From contig NZ_MKUD01000003.1 in assembly GCF_001898575.1 (NCBI RefSeq), forward strand, positions 120,589 to 184,588: a stretch of 64,000 nucleotides of DNA, in the 5' to 3' direction. Below are positions 16,884 to 25,611 of the stretch, piece by piece; the first letter of the stretch is position 1; every line of letters starts with the position of its first letter. The position numbers and the translations under genes were made by a program. The DNA is from Spirosoma sp. 48-14. Its GTDB lineage: Bacteria > Bacteroidota > Bacteroidia > Cytophagales > Spirosomataceae. The notes under the pieces are model-generated. The model ran no database searches, was not told the origin of the DNA, and saw only the letters and a list, made by a program, of their open reading frames with translations.

Positions 16884-17804
16884 TTATTTGCCTCCCTGCG
16901 CTACATAGTGGTATAGCCATTCCGAGATGGTTGCCATTGCATTCTGCGTTTCTATATCATCCTTAATCTGCTTCGATAGAATAACCAGCACGTACTTCCG
17001 GCCATCGGGCAGGTATACGATACCCGAATCATGCCGAACACCTGTAATCGAGCCGGTTTTATGGGCCACTTTTACCTCTTTAGGCAGTTTAGCAGGAATG
17101 GATTCGTTGAACTTCTGCTCCAGCAGGACGCCGATCATTGCCTTCGATGCTTCGGGGCTGACCACTTTCCCCTGCGCCAGTTTATTGTAGATGACCATCA
17201 GGTCGTAGGCTGTTGTGGCATTGTTCATGCCCTTCGCAAACGCTTTCGAATCCTCTACACCCCGCCAAATCTGAATATCGTTAGCACCCAGTTCGCGCAT
17301 GGTCTGGGTTACCTTCCGGGCATCAATCTTTTCAATGATCAGATTAGTTGCCAGGTTACTGCTTACCGTGATCATGTCGTACACCAGCGAAGCCAACGTC
17401 CGTTTCGTACCCAACTGTTTGTACGTAACCGTATCATCATCTACGCTAATGGGCAAACTGAACGGGCTTCCATCGACAATACTTTTGAATTCATTTTTGA
17501 CCAGAATCGAGTCCGAAAGCGATAGCTTGTGCTGGGCCTGTTGCTTGTAAACCTCGATCATGACGGGCGTTTTCATGGTACTGGCGGCATGAAACAGTTC
17601 TTTCTCCCGAATGAGCAGTTCCTGGCCTGTTGTCAGGTCCTTAAAAGCAACCGCAAACACACCCGGATGTCGGGCCAACTCCTGCTCTATTTGCTGCCGT
17701 AATTCAGGAAGGGACGGTCGGGACTGAGCAGAGACGTATGTTCCGCCAGCGAGTAAAAAGCCAGTCAGGAAAATCAGCCTGCTGGTTTTGTCTAAAAATC
17801 GCAT
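16884..17804 (-). CDS. Class A beta-lactamase-like serine hydrolase
   Basis: The frame is open to 17942, but ATG 17804 (alternative ATG 17810) starts a signal peptide ending near VSAQ. The mature part is a penicillin-recognising serine hydrolase: nucleophile Ser75 in STMK, Ser148-Ser149-Asn150 at the position of the SDN motif (SSN here) and Lys249-Thr-Gly in HKTGS. Glu184 in RGVEDS could be the general base of the omega loop. About 306 residues, normal for the periplasmic class A group (beta-lactamase2 domain). It could inactivate beta-lactams or act on peptidoglycan peptides. It is divergent from the trans-sulfuration gene. Confidence 0.85.
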   Translation of the reverse strand: MRFLDKTSRLIFLTGFLLAGGTYVSAQSRPSLPELRQQIEQELARHPGVFAVAFKDLTTGQELLIREKELFHAASTMKTPVMIEVYKQQAQHKLSLSDSILVKNEFKSIVDGSPFSLPISVDDDTVTYKQLGTKRTLASLVYDMITVSSNLATNLIIEKIDARKVTQTMRELGANDIQIWRGVEDSKAFAKGMNNATTAYDLMVIYNKLAQGKVVSPEASKAMIGVLLEQKFNESIPAKLPKEVKVAHKTGSITGVRHDSGIVYLPDGRKYVLVILSKQIKDDIETQNAMATISEWLYHYVAQGGK

Positions 17805-18029
17805 TGTCATACAGGTTGTCGTGAAGAAGACGCAAAAGTTAATCAATTCGGTTGATTCTGCCCGAATAGTATCCAAATCAGTACGATTCCTGGCAACACG
17901 TCGGTTGTAATGACGGCTACTCTTAAAAATCATAGAGATCATAAAAATCTGTGTTCTATGTGATTAGCGCTAATTCCTTTTTTACGTATCATTACCAATT
18001 AGACATCAATCAATTACAACCTGATAAGT

Positions 18030-19211
18030 ATGGATTTTTCGGAGTACAAGAAAAGTACGGCATCAGTATGGGCGGGCGAAACCGATTTGTTTACCCAGGG
18101 AGCCGTAACCCCTCCTATTATTAAAAGTGTCACCTTCGGCTATAATGACCTGGATGAATGGCATCGGGTAGCAACGGGCAATGCTGATGGATACATCTAC
18201 AGCCGCAATACCAACCCAACCGTTCACGTACTCGAAGAGAAAATCCGAATTCTGGAAGGGGCCGAAGCGGCAACGTCCTTCGCTACGGGTATGGGAGCCA
18301 TCAGCAATACCCTGTTTGCGTTACTGGAACCCGGCAAACGGGTGGTTTCCCTCAAAGACACCTACGGCGGAGCCAGTCGTCTTTTCCTTGATTTTCTACC
18401 CCGCTATCTGGTAAACGTTACTCTCTGCGACACTACCGACTTCGATGCAATCGAAACCGAACTGGCGAAAGGCTGCGACCTGCTCTACCTGGAAACCCCA
18501 ACGAATCCGACGCTCAAAATTGTCGATCTGCGTCGTTTAGCGGCTGCGGCTAAAAAAGTAGGGGCAGTTACGGTGGTCGATAACACATTTGCGACACCCA
18601 TCAACCAAAATCCGCTGGCGCTGGGCGCCGATTTAGTGTTGCACAGCGCGACTAAATTTCTATGCGGTCACTCCGATGCGATGGGTGGTGTACTGTGCGG
18701 ACGCAAAGACCTCATCCAGAAAGTCTTTCAATTCCGGGAAATCAACGGGGCCAGCTTACAGGCCGACCCTGCCTACCTGATTGCGCGGGGCATGAAAACG
18801 CTGGAACTACGTATCGAACGACAAAATGCATCGGCACTTACCGTAGCTCAGTATTTAAAAGCCCATCCCAAAGTCAGTGAGGTATTTTATCCCGGCCTTG
18901 AGAGCCATCCCGGCCATGCCATTGCCAAAGCACAGATGTCAGGCTTTGGGGGTATCCTGAGCTTCTCGCTGACTGGAGGCTATGAGCAGGTTAAGCAGTT
19001 TCTTCCCCGCCTACAGTTTGTTCATCTGGCCGCTAGCCTGGGTTCTGTCAGCACACTAGCTGGCCCACCCCGAACCACCAGCCACGTTGAACTAACCGAA
19101 GAACAACGGAGCCTGTTGGGCATTCCCGAAAGTCTGATTCGGTATTCTGTCGGCATCGAGAATGTCAGTGATCTGATAACTGATCTGGAACGAGCACTGG
19201 CTTTGGTTTAA
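18030..19211 (+). CDS. Cystathionine gamma-synthase/lyase family PLP enzyme
   Basis: A 393-residue cytosolic enzyme of the Cys/Met metabolism PLP family. Visible are the YSRNTNPTV substrate loop (about residues 57-65), AATSFATGMGAIS (about 80-92), DTYGGASRLF (about 110-119), the LLYLETPTNP strand (151-160), VVDNTFATP (182-190) and the Schiff-base Lys209 in LHSATKFLCGHSD. The C-terminal LAASLGSVSTLAGPPRTTSH block is also typical. Members catalyse gamma-replacement or elimination on homoserine or cysteine derivatives; the exact reaction cannot be told from the motifs. It is followed after 41 bases by a serine hydrolase gene on the same strand. Confidence 0.92.
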   Translation: MDFSEYKKSTASVWAGETDLFTQGAVTPPIIKSVTFGYNDLDEWHRVATGNADGYIYSRNTNPTVHVLEEKIRILEGAEAATSFATGMGAISNTLFALLEPGKRVVSLKDTYGGASRLFLDFLPRYLVNVTLCDTTDFDAIETELAKGCDLLYLETPTNPTLKIVDLRRLAAAAKKVGAVTVVDNTFATPINQNPLALGADLVLHSATKFLCGHSDAMGGVLCGRKDLIQKVFQFREINGASLQADPAYLIARGMKTLELRIERQNASALTVAQYLKAHPKVSEVFYPGLESHPGHAIAKAQMSGFGGILSFSLTGGYEQVKQFLPRLQFVHLAASLGSVSTLAGPPRTTSHVELTEEQRSLLGIPESLIRYSVGIENVSDLITDLERALALV

Positions 19212-19252
19212 CCTGTCGATAAGCGAACCTCACCTCATAAACAAGCCAATCA

Positions 19253-20308
19253 ATGCGATCAATTTTCCAGAAACGGTCTTTACTTCTATTCTGTGCATGG
19301 CTATTCGGGAGCCTTTCGGTAACTGCGCAAACAGGCCAGTCAATCAAAAAATCGTCGGATATTCCCACCCAACGGCTGGAACGCGAACTCCAACGTATTT
19401 CAACCCTGGCGAAGGGGAAAGTCGGTATCTGTGCCCTTCACCTTGAGTCGGGAAAGCAGGTCAGCCTGAACATACAGGAACGGTTTCCGATGGCCAGCAC
19501 GGTAAAAGTAGCCATAGCGGTACAACTGTTTACCCTCATTGAGCAAGGTAAGCTGTCGCTAATGACGATGGTCGACCTACAACCGTCCGATCTGCATCCG
19601 GGAAGTGGGACGCTGGATGTCCTGTTTGCCAAACCGGGTGTTCAGCTATCGGTTCAAAACCTGCTCGAACTGATGATGGTCATTAGCGACAATTCGGCCA
19701 CGGATATTCTACTCCGGCTGGTTGGCGGAACCGAGGCCGTTCAGAAACGGGTCAACGCATTGGGCATTCAGGGTATGTCGGTGGACCGAACCATTATTCA
19801 ACTACTGGCCGATCTCGATGGCATTACCTTACCACCTGCGAATCAGTGGACGCTTGGTTTTTACGCCCGATTAGACAGTGCTATTACACCTGATATAAGG
19901 CAGCAGGCTTCCCGCAAACTGGCAACCGACCCACGCGATACCTCAACCCCCGAAGCGATGGTCAATTTACTGGCGCAAATTTACCGGGGCACGGCTCTCA
20001 AACCCGACAGTCGTGCCCTGTTACTGGGGGTCATGGAACGTTGCCGGGGAGGGGTCGCACGACTCAAAGGCTATCTGCCTCCCAACACAGTTATTGCTCA
20101 TAAAACGGGCTCACTGAACAACCTAGCTACCGACGATGTAGGCATCATCACATTACCCGATGAGGCAGGCCATATAGCCATTGCGGTTTTCGTTGGTGAT
20201 TCGCCCATGCCGCTAGCCGAGCGAGAACAGGTTATTGCTCAGTCGGCCCGTGCTATTTATGATTACTTTCTGTATCAGCCCACAACGGTCTCTAATGCTG
20301 GCCGTTGA
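19253..20308 (+). CDS. Class A beta-lactamase-like serine hydrolase with atypical omega region
   Basis: A 351-residue exported protein with signal peptide (ending VTAQ, about residue 26). Catalytic motifs are Ser82-Thr-Val-Lys85, Ser145-Asp-Asn147 and Lys284-Thr-Gly286. After VDR (about 177-179), where classical enzymes have a short omega loop with Glu166 (E-x-x-L-N), this protein has roughly 35 extra residues before DPRDTSTPEAM (226-236) and no recognisable E-x-x-L-N. Deacylation chemistry may therefore differ from that of ordinary beta-lactamases. Its stop overlaps the open frame of the VanX-like gene, with which it is probably co-expressed. Confidence 0.87.
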   Translation: MRSIFQKRSLLLFCAWLFGSLSVTAQTGQSIKKSSDIPTQRLERELQRISTLAKGKVGICALHLESGKQVSLNIQERFPMASTVKVAIAVQLFTLIEQGKLSLMTMVDLQPSDLHPGSGTLDVLFAKPGVQLSVQNLLELMMVISDNSATDILLRLVGGTEAVQKRVNALGIQGMSVDRTIIQLLADLDGITLPPANQWTLGFYARLDSAITPDIRQQASRKLATDPRDTSTPEAMVNLLAQIYRGTALKPDSRALLLGVMERCRGGVARLKGYLPPNTVIAHKTGSLNNLATDDVGIITLPDEAGHIAIAVFVGDSPMPLAEREQVIAQSARAIYDYFLYQPTTVSNAGR

Positions 20309-20334
20309 CAGCTAATCCACTCACCAGCAACTAC

Positions 20335-21078
20335 ATGACGAAATCAATCTGCCTGAGCACGCTCCTATTTTGTTTGTCAATAAGCGTATCGCTTCTGGCT
20401 CAGCCACTGAAATTTGATTTACCCAAAAGTAAGTACGGCTTGCCGGTGGTTAGCGATGTGGGGATTTATGAAAAAATTGTAGCGGCTGACCCCGACAATG
20501 AACTGGTCGATATGCGCCAGATTCTACCGGATGCCCAGTACGACGTTACCTATGCCGATACCACCAATTTTCTCAAACGAAAGCTGTACCCAACCGCTGA
20601 TGTGTTCATGCGTAAACCGGCAGCATTAGCCCTAAAGCAGGTGGCTGAAAATCTGAAAAAACAGGGCTATGGACTGGTGTTGTTCGACGGATACCGACCT
20701 TACGCGATCACCATGCTTTTTTATGAAGAACATGGTGACACCACGTTTGTGGCCGATCCACGAAAAGGCTCCAAACATAACCGGGGGATGGCCATCGACC
20801 TGTCGCTGTATGAACTGAAAACGGGCAAACGATTATCCATGCCGTCAGGTTATGACGAATCGACCCCACGTGCCTATCATAGTTATATGGATTCGGATAG
20901 TGCATCGCTGGCACACCGCGCCCTGCTACGTTCGGCGATGGAGCAGGTTGGCTTCGCTATATTTCCGTGGGAGTGGTGGCATTACGATTTCCGGGGGTGG
21001 GAAAGCTGCTTCACCTACGACCTCTGGTTCGATGCTATTCGGAAAGCCAATAGAAAATTGAAGAGAGGCAAAAAGTAA
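20335..21078 (+). CDS. D-alanyl-D-alanine dipeptidase (VanX/DdpX family)
   Basis: A 247-residue zinc dipeptidase. The frame opens earlier at a TTG, but ATG 20335 starts a signal peptide ending LLAQ (about residue 23), so the enzyme is periplasmic. Zinc ligands His148 and Asp155 lie in SKHNRGMAIDLS and His216 in EWWHYDF, with catalytic Glu213 just before it; Arg121 in DGYRP is the conserved transition-state stabiliser. VanX-type enzymes cut D-Ala-D-Ala. Chromosomal Gram-negative versions recycle peptidoglycan-derived dipeptide, and nothing here suggests a vancomycin cassette (no VanH or VanA). It is 26 bases after a serine hydrolase gene that acts on similar chemistry. Confidence 0.93.
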   Translation: MTKSICLSTLLFCLSISVSLLAQPLKFDLPKSKYGLPVVSDVGIYEKIVAADPDNELVDMRQILPDAQYDVTYADTTNFLKRKLYPTADVFMRKPAALALKQVAENLKKQGYGLVLFDGYRPYAITMLFYEEHGDTTFVADPRKGSKHNRGMAIDLSLYELKTGKRLSMPSGYDESTPRAYHSYMDSDSASLAHRALLRSAMEQVGFAIFPWEWWHYDFRGWESCFTYDLWFDAIRKANRKLKRGKK

Positions 21079-21115
21079 CGTAGCAAACCTCCACTATATC
21101 AACACTATAAAGCAT

Positions 21116-21198
21116 TTTGCCATTTTGATCAAAGGGAAGAATCTCCAGCTTGCCTGATTGGCAACGTTGAGATTCCTCCCTTTGATCAAAATGGCAAA
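21116..21198. repeat. Long intergenic inverted repeat (30-bp arms), convergent genes
   Basis: Arms 21116-21145 and 21169-21198 are reverse complements at 29 of 30 positions, and the 23-base spacer contains a further TTGCC/GGCAA stem. It lies between the VanX-like gene and the oppositely oriented isomerase-like gene. The sequence resembles the abundant Bacteroidota intergenic palindromes of the TTTGCCATTTTG..GAATCTC type. It could serve as a two-way terminator. Confidence 0.9.
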
Positions 21199-21235
21199 CT
21201 ATAAAAGCGATCTGTATTTATGGCTTGCAAAAGAC

Positions 21236-22099
21236 TTACTCCTTCAAGCTCTTCAGATAGGCAATGCTCTTAGGCATTTGCTCGTACTCTTTATTACTCT
21301 CATCTTCAATGTAGTAGTGCTTGACGCCTGCTTTTTTCGCCAGCCGTAAAATTTCAGGAATATTCACCTGTCCCTGACCGAGCACTACATCGTTTTCGGG
21401 GGGAGTACCGCCCGTCAGATCACCTTTTATTCCTTTTTTGAGGTCTTTCAGGTGCATTAGCTTAAAGCGACTACCATATTTTTTCAGTAGGGCAACCGGG
21501 TCGGCTCCACCATGCTGCGCCCACAAAATATCCATCTCGAATGAAACGTATTCGGGATTGGTATTTTTCACAATATAGTCGAACAACGTACCATCTTCGT
21601 AGGGGTGGAACTCGTAGCCATGATTATGGTAGCAAAAGGTAATACCCTGGTCCTTCATGGCTTTGCCGATGCGGTTAAAATCCTCCACGGCTTTTTTGGC
21701 ATTATCGAGGTTAAACTGGCCTCTTTCATGAGGAATCCAGGCGCACATGATGTACGAAGCGCCCAGTGCTTTTGCTTTATTGATCGCGTCAGTAGGGTCT
21801 TTGGCCAGTTGTTCGTATCCCCCACCCGTAGCCGAAATTTTAATACCACGTTCGTCGCATAGCTTCTTGAATTCGGCTTCGGTATATCCTTTTGGGGCAC
21901 CTCCTTCCATATCCGTAATGCCTAACGCCTTGATGGTATCCAGGGTGGCAATAACATTTTTGGGGAAGCTGGCCCGGTAGGTATACGACTCAACCCCAAT
22001 CGGAAACGTGTACAACGGCTTTCCTTTCTGAGCAAAACTATCGGATACACCCAGGAGTGAAAGGGTAGCCAGGCCCAACGCGAAAAGGTCTTTTTTCAT
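21236..22099 (-). CDS. Exported sugar phosphate isomerase/epimerase-like TIM-barrel protein
   Basis: A 287-residue protein. ATG 22099 is preferred over the upstream ATG 22132 because it begins a signal peptide (KKDLFALGLATLSLLGVSDSFAQ region). The body is a xylose-isomerase-like TIM barrel: GVESYTYR (strand 1), LGITDMEGG, LCDERGIKISATGGG, then the metal-ligand blocks ITFCYHNHGYEF (about residues 142-153), YVSFEMDILWAQHGG (about 173-187) and FKLMHLKDLK. Exported members are frequent in Bacteroidota next to glucoside 3-dehydrogenases and DUF1080 hydrolases. The substrate is not known. Confidence 0.88.
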   Translation of the reverse strand: MKKDLFALGLATLSLLGVSDSFAQKGKPLYTFPIGVESYTYRASFPKNVIATLDTIKALGITDMEGGAPKGYTEAEFKKLCDERGIKISATGGGYEQLAKDPTDAINKAKALGASYIMCAWIPHERGQFNLDNAKKAVEDFNRIGKAMKDQGITFCYHNHGYEFHPYEDGTLFDYIVKNTNPEYVSFEMDILWAQHGGADPVALLKKYGSRFKLMHLKDLKKGIKGDLTGGTPPENDVVLGQGQVNIPEILRLAKKAGVKHYYIEDESNKEYEQMPKSIAYLKSLKE

Positions 22100-22299
22100 A
22101 GTTATCGGTTTCTGTTTATCGTCAACATGCAAGATTTGCCTTATAAGGCGTCAATGCCCTCGTTTTTACTTGACTAGCCAATCGAATAACTATACGTAAT
22201 TTTCCCTGCAAGCCTTCAGTTGGAGCGGGTACTACAGAAAACATGACAACACAGCAGGGTTCTGCGAGTAGATTAAGAATTTGCTACCCTCTTCCACGT

Positions 22300-23448
22300 A
22301 TGGAACGACGGACATTTATTCGGAATACAAGCCTGCTGGCAACAGCGCTGAGCACGGCAGGCCCGGACCTACTGGCAACTCCGCAAACAACTCTTCAAGC
22401 CAAAAACAAACTGCCTAAATGGAAGGGGTTTAACCTGCTGGATTTCTTCTCACCCGACCCGGCCAACAGTCGACCCGCCACAAAAGAGGACTATTTCAAA
22501 TGGATGCAGGACTGGGGCTTCGACTTCGTTCGGATACCTATTGCCTACCCGTCGTATCTGAAATTCGACCGGAGCCGCAACATCACGCCCGACGAAGTGT
22601 ATCACATTGACCCACAAGCCGTTGATCGAATTGATCAGTTAGTATCAATGGCCCACAAGTATAACCTGCATGTAAGCCTGAACCTACACCGGGCACCGGG
22701 CTATTGTGTGAATGCGGGCTTCCATGAACCCTATAATCTCTGGAAAGACCAGGCTGCGCTGGATGCGTTTTGCTTCCACTGGAACATGTGGGCAAAGCGG
22801 TACAAATCCGTATCATCAAAAAAAATTAGCTTCGATCTGCTCAACGAACCCAGTATGCGGGCCGATATGAATGATCAGCATTCGCCCCATAGTACGGTTC
22901 CTGGTGATGTATACAGAAAAGTGGCTATGGCCGCTTCCAACGCCATTCGAAAGGAAAATCCGAAGCACTTGATCATTGCCGATGGGAACAATACCGGCAG
23001 CTCGGTCATTCCCGAATTGGTCGACCTGGATATTGCACAAAGTTGCCGGGGGTATAATCCGGGGATTATTTCGCACTACAAAGCACCCTGGGCCAATAAA
23101 GACCCAGACCATCTGCCTGAACCCAAATGGCCGGGGCAGGTAGGCGACAAATACCTCAGCCGGGCCATGCTCGAAACGTTTTATCAGCCCTGGATTGAAC
23201 TGGTCAACAAAGGCGTGGGTGTCCACTGTGGCGAGTGCGGTTGCTGGAACAAAACGCCACATGGCGTCTTTCTAGCCTGGTTCAGTGATGTGCTCGACAT
23301 TCTATCCAGCCATGGAATCGGGTTCGCGCTCTGGGAGTTTGTGGGCTCTTTCGGCATTCTGGACTCCGGCCGAACGGACGTAGCCTACGAAGACTGGTAC
23401 GGCCATAAGCTGGACCGCAAACTATTGGATTTGATTCGAAAGGTTTAA
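22300..23448 (+). CDS. GH5-family glycoside hydrolase (cellulase-type), Tat-exported
   Basis: A 382-residue protein. ATG 22300 is preferred because it starts a Tat-like signal (ERRTFIRNTSLLATAL); the frame opens earlier at 22243. The (beta/alpha)8 barrel carries GH5 landmarks: FDFVRIPIAYPSY (about residues 74-86), LHVSLNLHRAPGY (123-135), the acid/base Glu183 in FDLLNEPSM and the nucleophile Glu312 in VGVHCGECGCW. The likely action is hydrolysis of beta-glucosidic or related bonds; the true substrate is unknown. It is divergent from the isomerase-like gene. The conserved catalytic pair makes it likely active. Confidence 0.9.
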   Translation: MERRTFIRNTSLLATALSTAGPDLLATPQTTLQAKNKLPKWKGFNLLDFFSPDPANSRPATKEDYFKWMQDWGFDFVRIPIAYPSYLKFDRSRNITPDEVYHIDPQAVDRIDQLVSMAHKYNLHVSLNLHRAPGYCVNAGFHEPYNLWKDQAALDAFCFHWNMWAKRYKSVSSKKISFDLLNEPSMRADMNDQHSPHSTVPGDVYRKVAMAASNAIRKENPKHLIIADGNNTGSSVIPELVDLDIAQSCRGYNPGIISHYKAPWANKDPDHLPEPKWPGQVGDKYLSRAMLETFYQPWIELVNKGVGVHCGECGCWNKTPHGVFLAWFSDVLDILSSHGIGFALWEFVGSFGILDSGRTDVAYEDWYGHKLDRKLLDLIRKV

Positions 23449-23517
23449 TACGTGGTTTTCAATCCTGTCAGATTGGGTCAACGGCGTTACCTTGATCTTA
23501 TTTTTCTGTCAGACTTG

Positions 23518-23593
23518 GTACGACCTCGTCGGGGTCGCATGTCTATAGTAAGCTTGATTCCCCTATAAATATGCGACCCCAACGGGGGCGTAC
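23518..23593. repeat. Intergenic inverted repeat with GGGGTCGCAT / ATGCGACCCC arms
   Basis: Arms 23518-23540 and 23571-23593 match as reverse complements at 20 of 23 positions, with a 30-base loop. Each arm is itself partly palindromic (GACC..GGGGTC). The preceding 23463-23517 stretch repeats the words CTGTCAGA and TTGGGT/TTGGTA. It sits between the GH5 gene and a convergent small gene. Confidence 0.8.
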
Positions 23594-23609
23594 TTGCAAA
23601 TAAAACTCA

Positions 23610-23978
23610 TCAAGCCAACTCAGCCACTAGCTGATTGGTACGTTGAGCATGCCGATGCATACGGCGTTCTACCAATGCAGCGTCGTGATGCTGATCAAGC
23701 GCCACAGCCGTAGTACGGTCTACCAAAGTAGATGCCTGGGCTTCAAAAGTCATTTCCTGGCGCAGATAATCGGTATTCTGGCGATACTGCGCGGCTTCTT
23801 CCACCAGTTGAATGGTCAGGTTACGGGCGTAGGCTTCGTCGCCCGAAGCTTCCAGTAATTGGTTAAACTGCGTATTAAAATCACTGTACGGATACGGCGT
23901 TGTTCCTTTCTCAACCGAAAGCTGAACCTGTCGATACGACTGCGATACGAAATATTGAAGTTGATTCGAGTTACTCAT
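23610..23978 (-). CDS. Small helical protein of unknown function
   Basis: A 122-residue cytosolic protein. ATG 23978 (SNSNQLQYFVSQSYRQ) is favoured over the upstream ATG 24041, whose added residues look like untranslated leader. The whole protein is predicted alpha-helical and polar, with many Gln, Ala, Glu and Tyr residues and a His-rich section near the end (DQHHDAALVERRMHRHAQ). No family is recognised. It lies just outside the intergenic repeat and upstream of the GntP gene on the opposite strand. Confidence 0.65.
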   Translation of the reverse strand: MSNSNQLQYFVSQSYRQVQLSVEKGTTPYPYSDFNTQFNQLLEASGDEAYARNLTIQLVEEAAQYRQNTDYLRQEMTFEAQASTLVDRTTAVALDQHHDAALVERRMHRHAQRTNQLVAELA

Positions 23979-24252
23979 AACTATAAATATCTGTGGTTTT
24001 GCATATAGCAATAATGAGAATTTTATTATAACAAATAACAAATTTTACATAAAACTATTTTTTTAGTTGTAAATTTTAATCCCTATTATCTAAAGTTTAC
24101 CATTTCTTGCGCCCCAATAATACGGCTTGCGGCATGAAACTAAACCTGCCGAAAGAGAATGTATTCTATCGTTTCTCTTACTTATACAAGGTTAAAATCT
24201 ACTAATCAGCGTCTTTCCAACACAAACCCGGAACGACTTCCCAACTTCCCTC

Positions 24253-25569
24253 ATGCCCCTAACCATTACCTTGCTTGGCATCCTGACGCTGATAGCACTC
24301 ATTTCATGGGTTCGTTTACACACCTTTCTGGCATTTTTAGCCGTATCAGTAGGTGTTGGACTGGCTTTAGGCCTCAAACCTTTAGCTATTGTCGAGGCCA
24401 TTCAGAAAGGGATCGGTGGCACATTGGCTTCGATTACGGCCATTATTGCCCTGGGTGCTATGCTGGGAAAACTGGTGGCTCAAAGTGGAGCCGCCGAGCG
24501 AATAGCCAGTAGTATGATGGGGCTGGTAGGCACCCGACATGCTCGCTGGGCGTTTATGGTCACGGGTTTTATTGTTGGCTTACCGTTGTTCTATTCGGTG
24601 GGGTTTATGTTGCTGGCTCCGCTGGTCATCACCGTAGCCTATCGCTATAAACTACCGGCTCTGTACATTGGCCTGCCGATGCTGGCTTCCCTGTCCGTTA
24701 CGCAGGGCTATTTACCACCCCATCCGGCCCCACTGGCCATACTAAAGCAGTTCAACGCCAACATGGGTCTGACGCTTTTCTACGGTATCCTTGTATCGAT
24801 TCCGGCTATTCTGGTGTCAGGTGCTTTATTCGGCTCCACACTAAAGCGGTACACCAACCTTCCCAACCCAGCATTTATTGCTCCTAACCTGGAAACTCAT
24901 CAGACACCTTCGACCGCTGTAAGCTTCCTAACGGTTCTGTTTCCGATCCTGCTCATTGGTATCAGCACGTTGATTAGTCCTTTTCTGCCAACTAACTCCT
25001 GGCAGCAACAAACGCTACTCTTTACGGGCGAACCCATCGTAAGTATGTTTCTGGCGGTCGTTCTGGCGTCATTCACCTTAGGCCTGTGGCGGGGAAAAAC
25101 AATGCCCGAAGTAACCGCCCTGTTCGGCGATGCCATTAAGGATGTGGCTATGCTGTTTCTGATTTTTGGTGGCGCAGGTGCGCTTAAGCAAGTATTGACA
25201 GATGGCGGTGTAAATCAGTCGATTGCCGATCTGATGCAACACTCAACGCTTCACCCGTATGTACTGGCCTGGGGTATGGCTGCGCTTATTCGGGTTTGTG
25301 TTGGCTCGTCGACCGTATCGGGTATTACCACTGCTGGGTTTGTAACCCCACTCCTGGCGACCTCGGGTGTCGAGCCGAATTTGATGGTCTTGAGTATCGG
25401 TGCCGGGAGCATGATGTTCTCCCACGTCAACGATACGGGTTTCTGGCTGTTTCGGGAGTATTTTCAACTCTCGATGGTCGATACGCTCAAAACCTGGTCG
25501 ATCATGGAAACACTGGTTTCCGTATCCGGGCTGGCCGGTGTAATGACCTTGCATTGGCTACTACAGTAA
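24253..25569 (+). CDS. GntP-family gluconate/organic acid:H+ symporter
   Basis: A 438-residue inner-membrane permease with about twelve hydrophobic segments. Family blocks include IGGTLASITAIIALGAMLGK (about residues 53-72), FIVGLPLFYSVGFMLLAPLV (about 105-124), the GYLPPHPAP turn (about 156-164) and the C-terminal GSSTVSGITTAGFVTPLL stretch (about 353-370) with FSHVNDTGFWLFREYF (about 396-411). These identify the gluconate (GntT/GntP) family, whose members import gluconate or other sugar acids with protons. The gene is 42 bases upstream of a gamma-glutamyltransferase; no gluconate kinase is nearby. Confidence 0.93.
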   Translation: MPLTITLLGILTLIALISWVRLHTFLAFLAVSVGVGLALGLKPLAIVEAIQKGIGGTLASITAIIALGAMLGKLVAQSGAAERIASSMMGLVGTRHARWAFMVTGFIVGLPLFYSVGFMLLAPLVITVAYRYKLPALYIGLPMLASLSVTQGYLPPHPAPLAILKQFNANMGLTLFYGILVSIPAILVSGALFGSTLKRYTNLPNPAFIAPNLETHQTPSTAVSFLTVLFPILLIGISTLISPFLPTNSWQQQTLLFTGEPIVSMFLAVVLASFTLGLWRGKTMPEVTALFGDAIKDVAMLFLIFGGAGALKQVLTDGGVNQSIADLMQHSTLHPYVLAWGMAALIRVCVGSSTVSGITTAGFVTPLLATSGVEPNLMVLSIGAGSMMFSHVNDTGFWLFREYFQLSMVDTLKTWSIMETLVSVSGLAGVMTLHWLLQ

Positions 25570-25611
25570 GTGAAGCGTACTCCTGCGTTTAAACGTAAAC
25601 CGTTTAGCTCT

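Noticed and set aside
24134..24205. 23-codon open frame in the leader of the GntP gene
   Set aside because: Too short, no repeated regulatory codons or stem to suggest a leader peptide.
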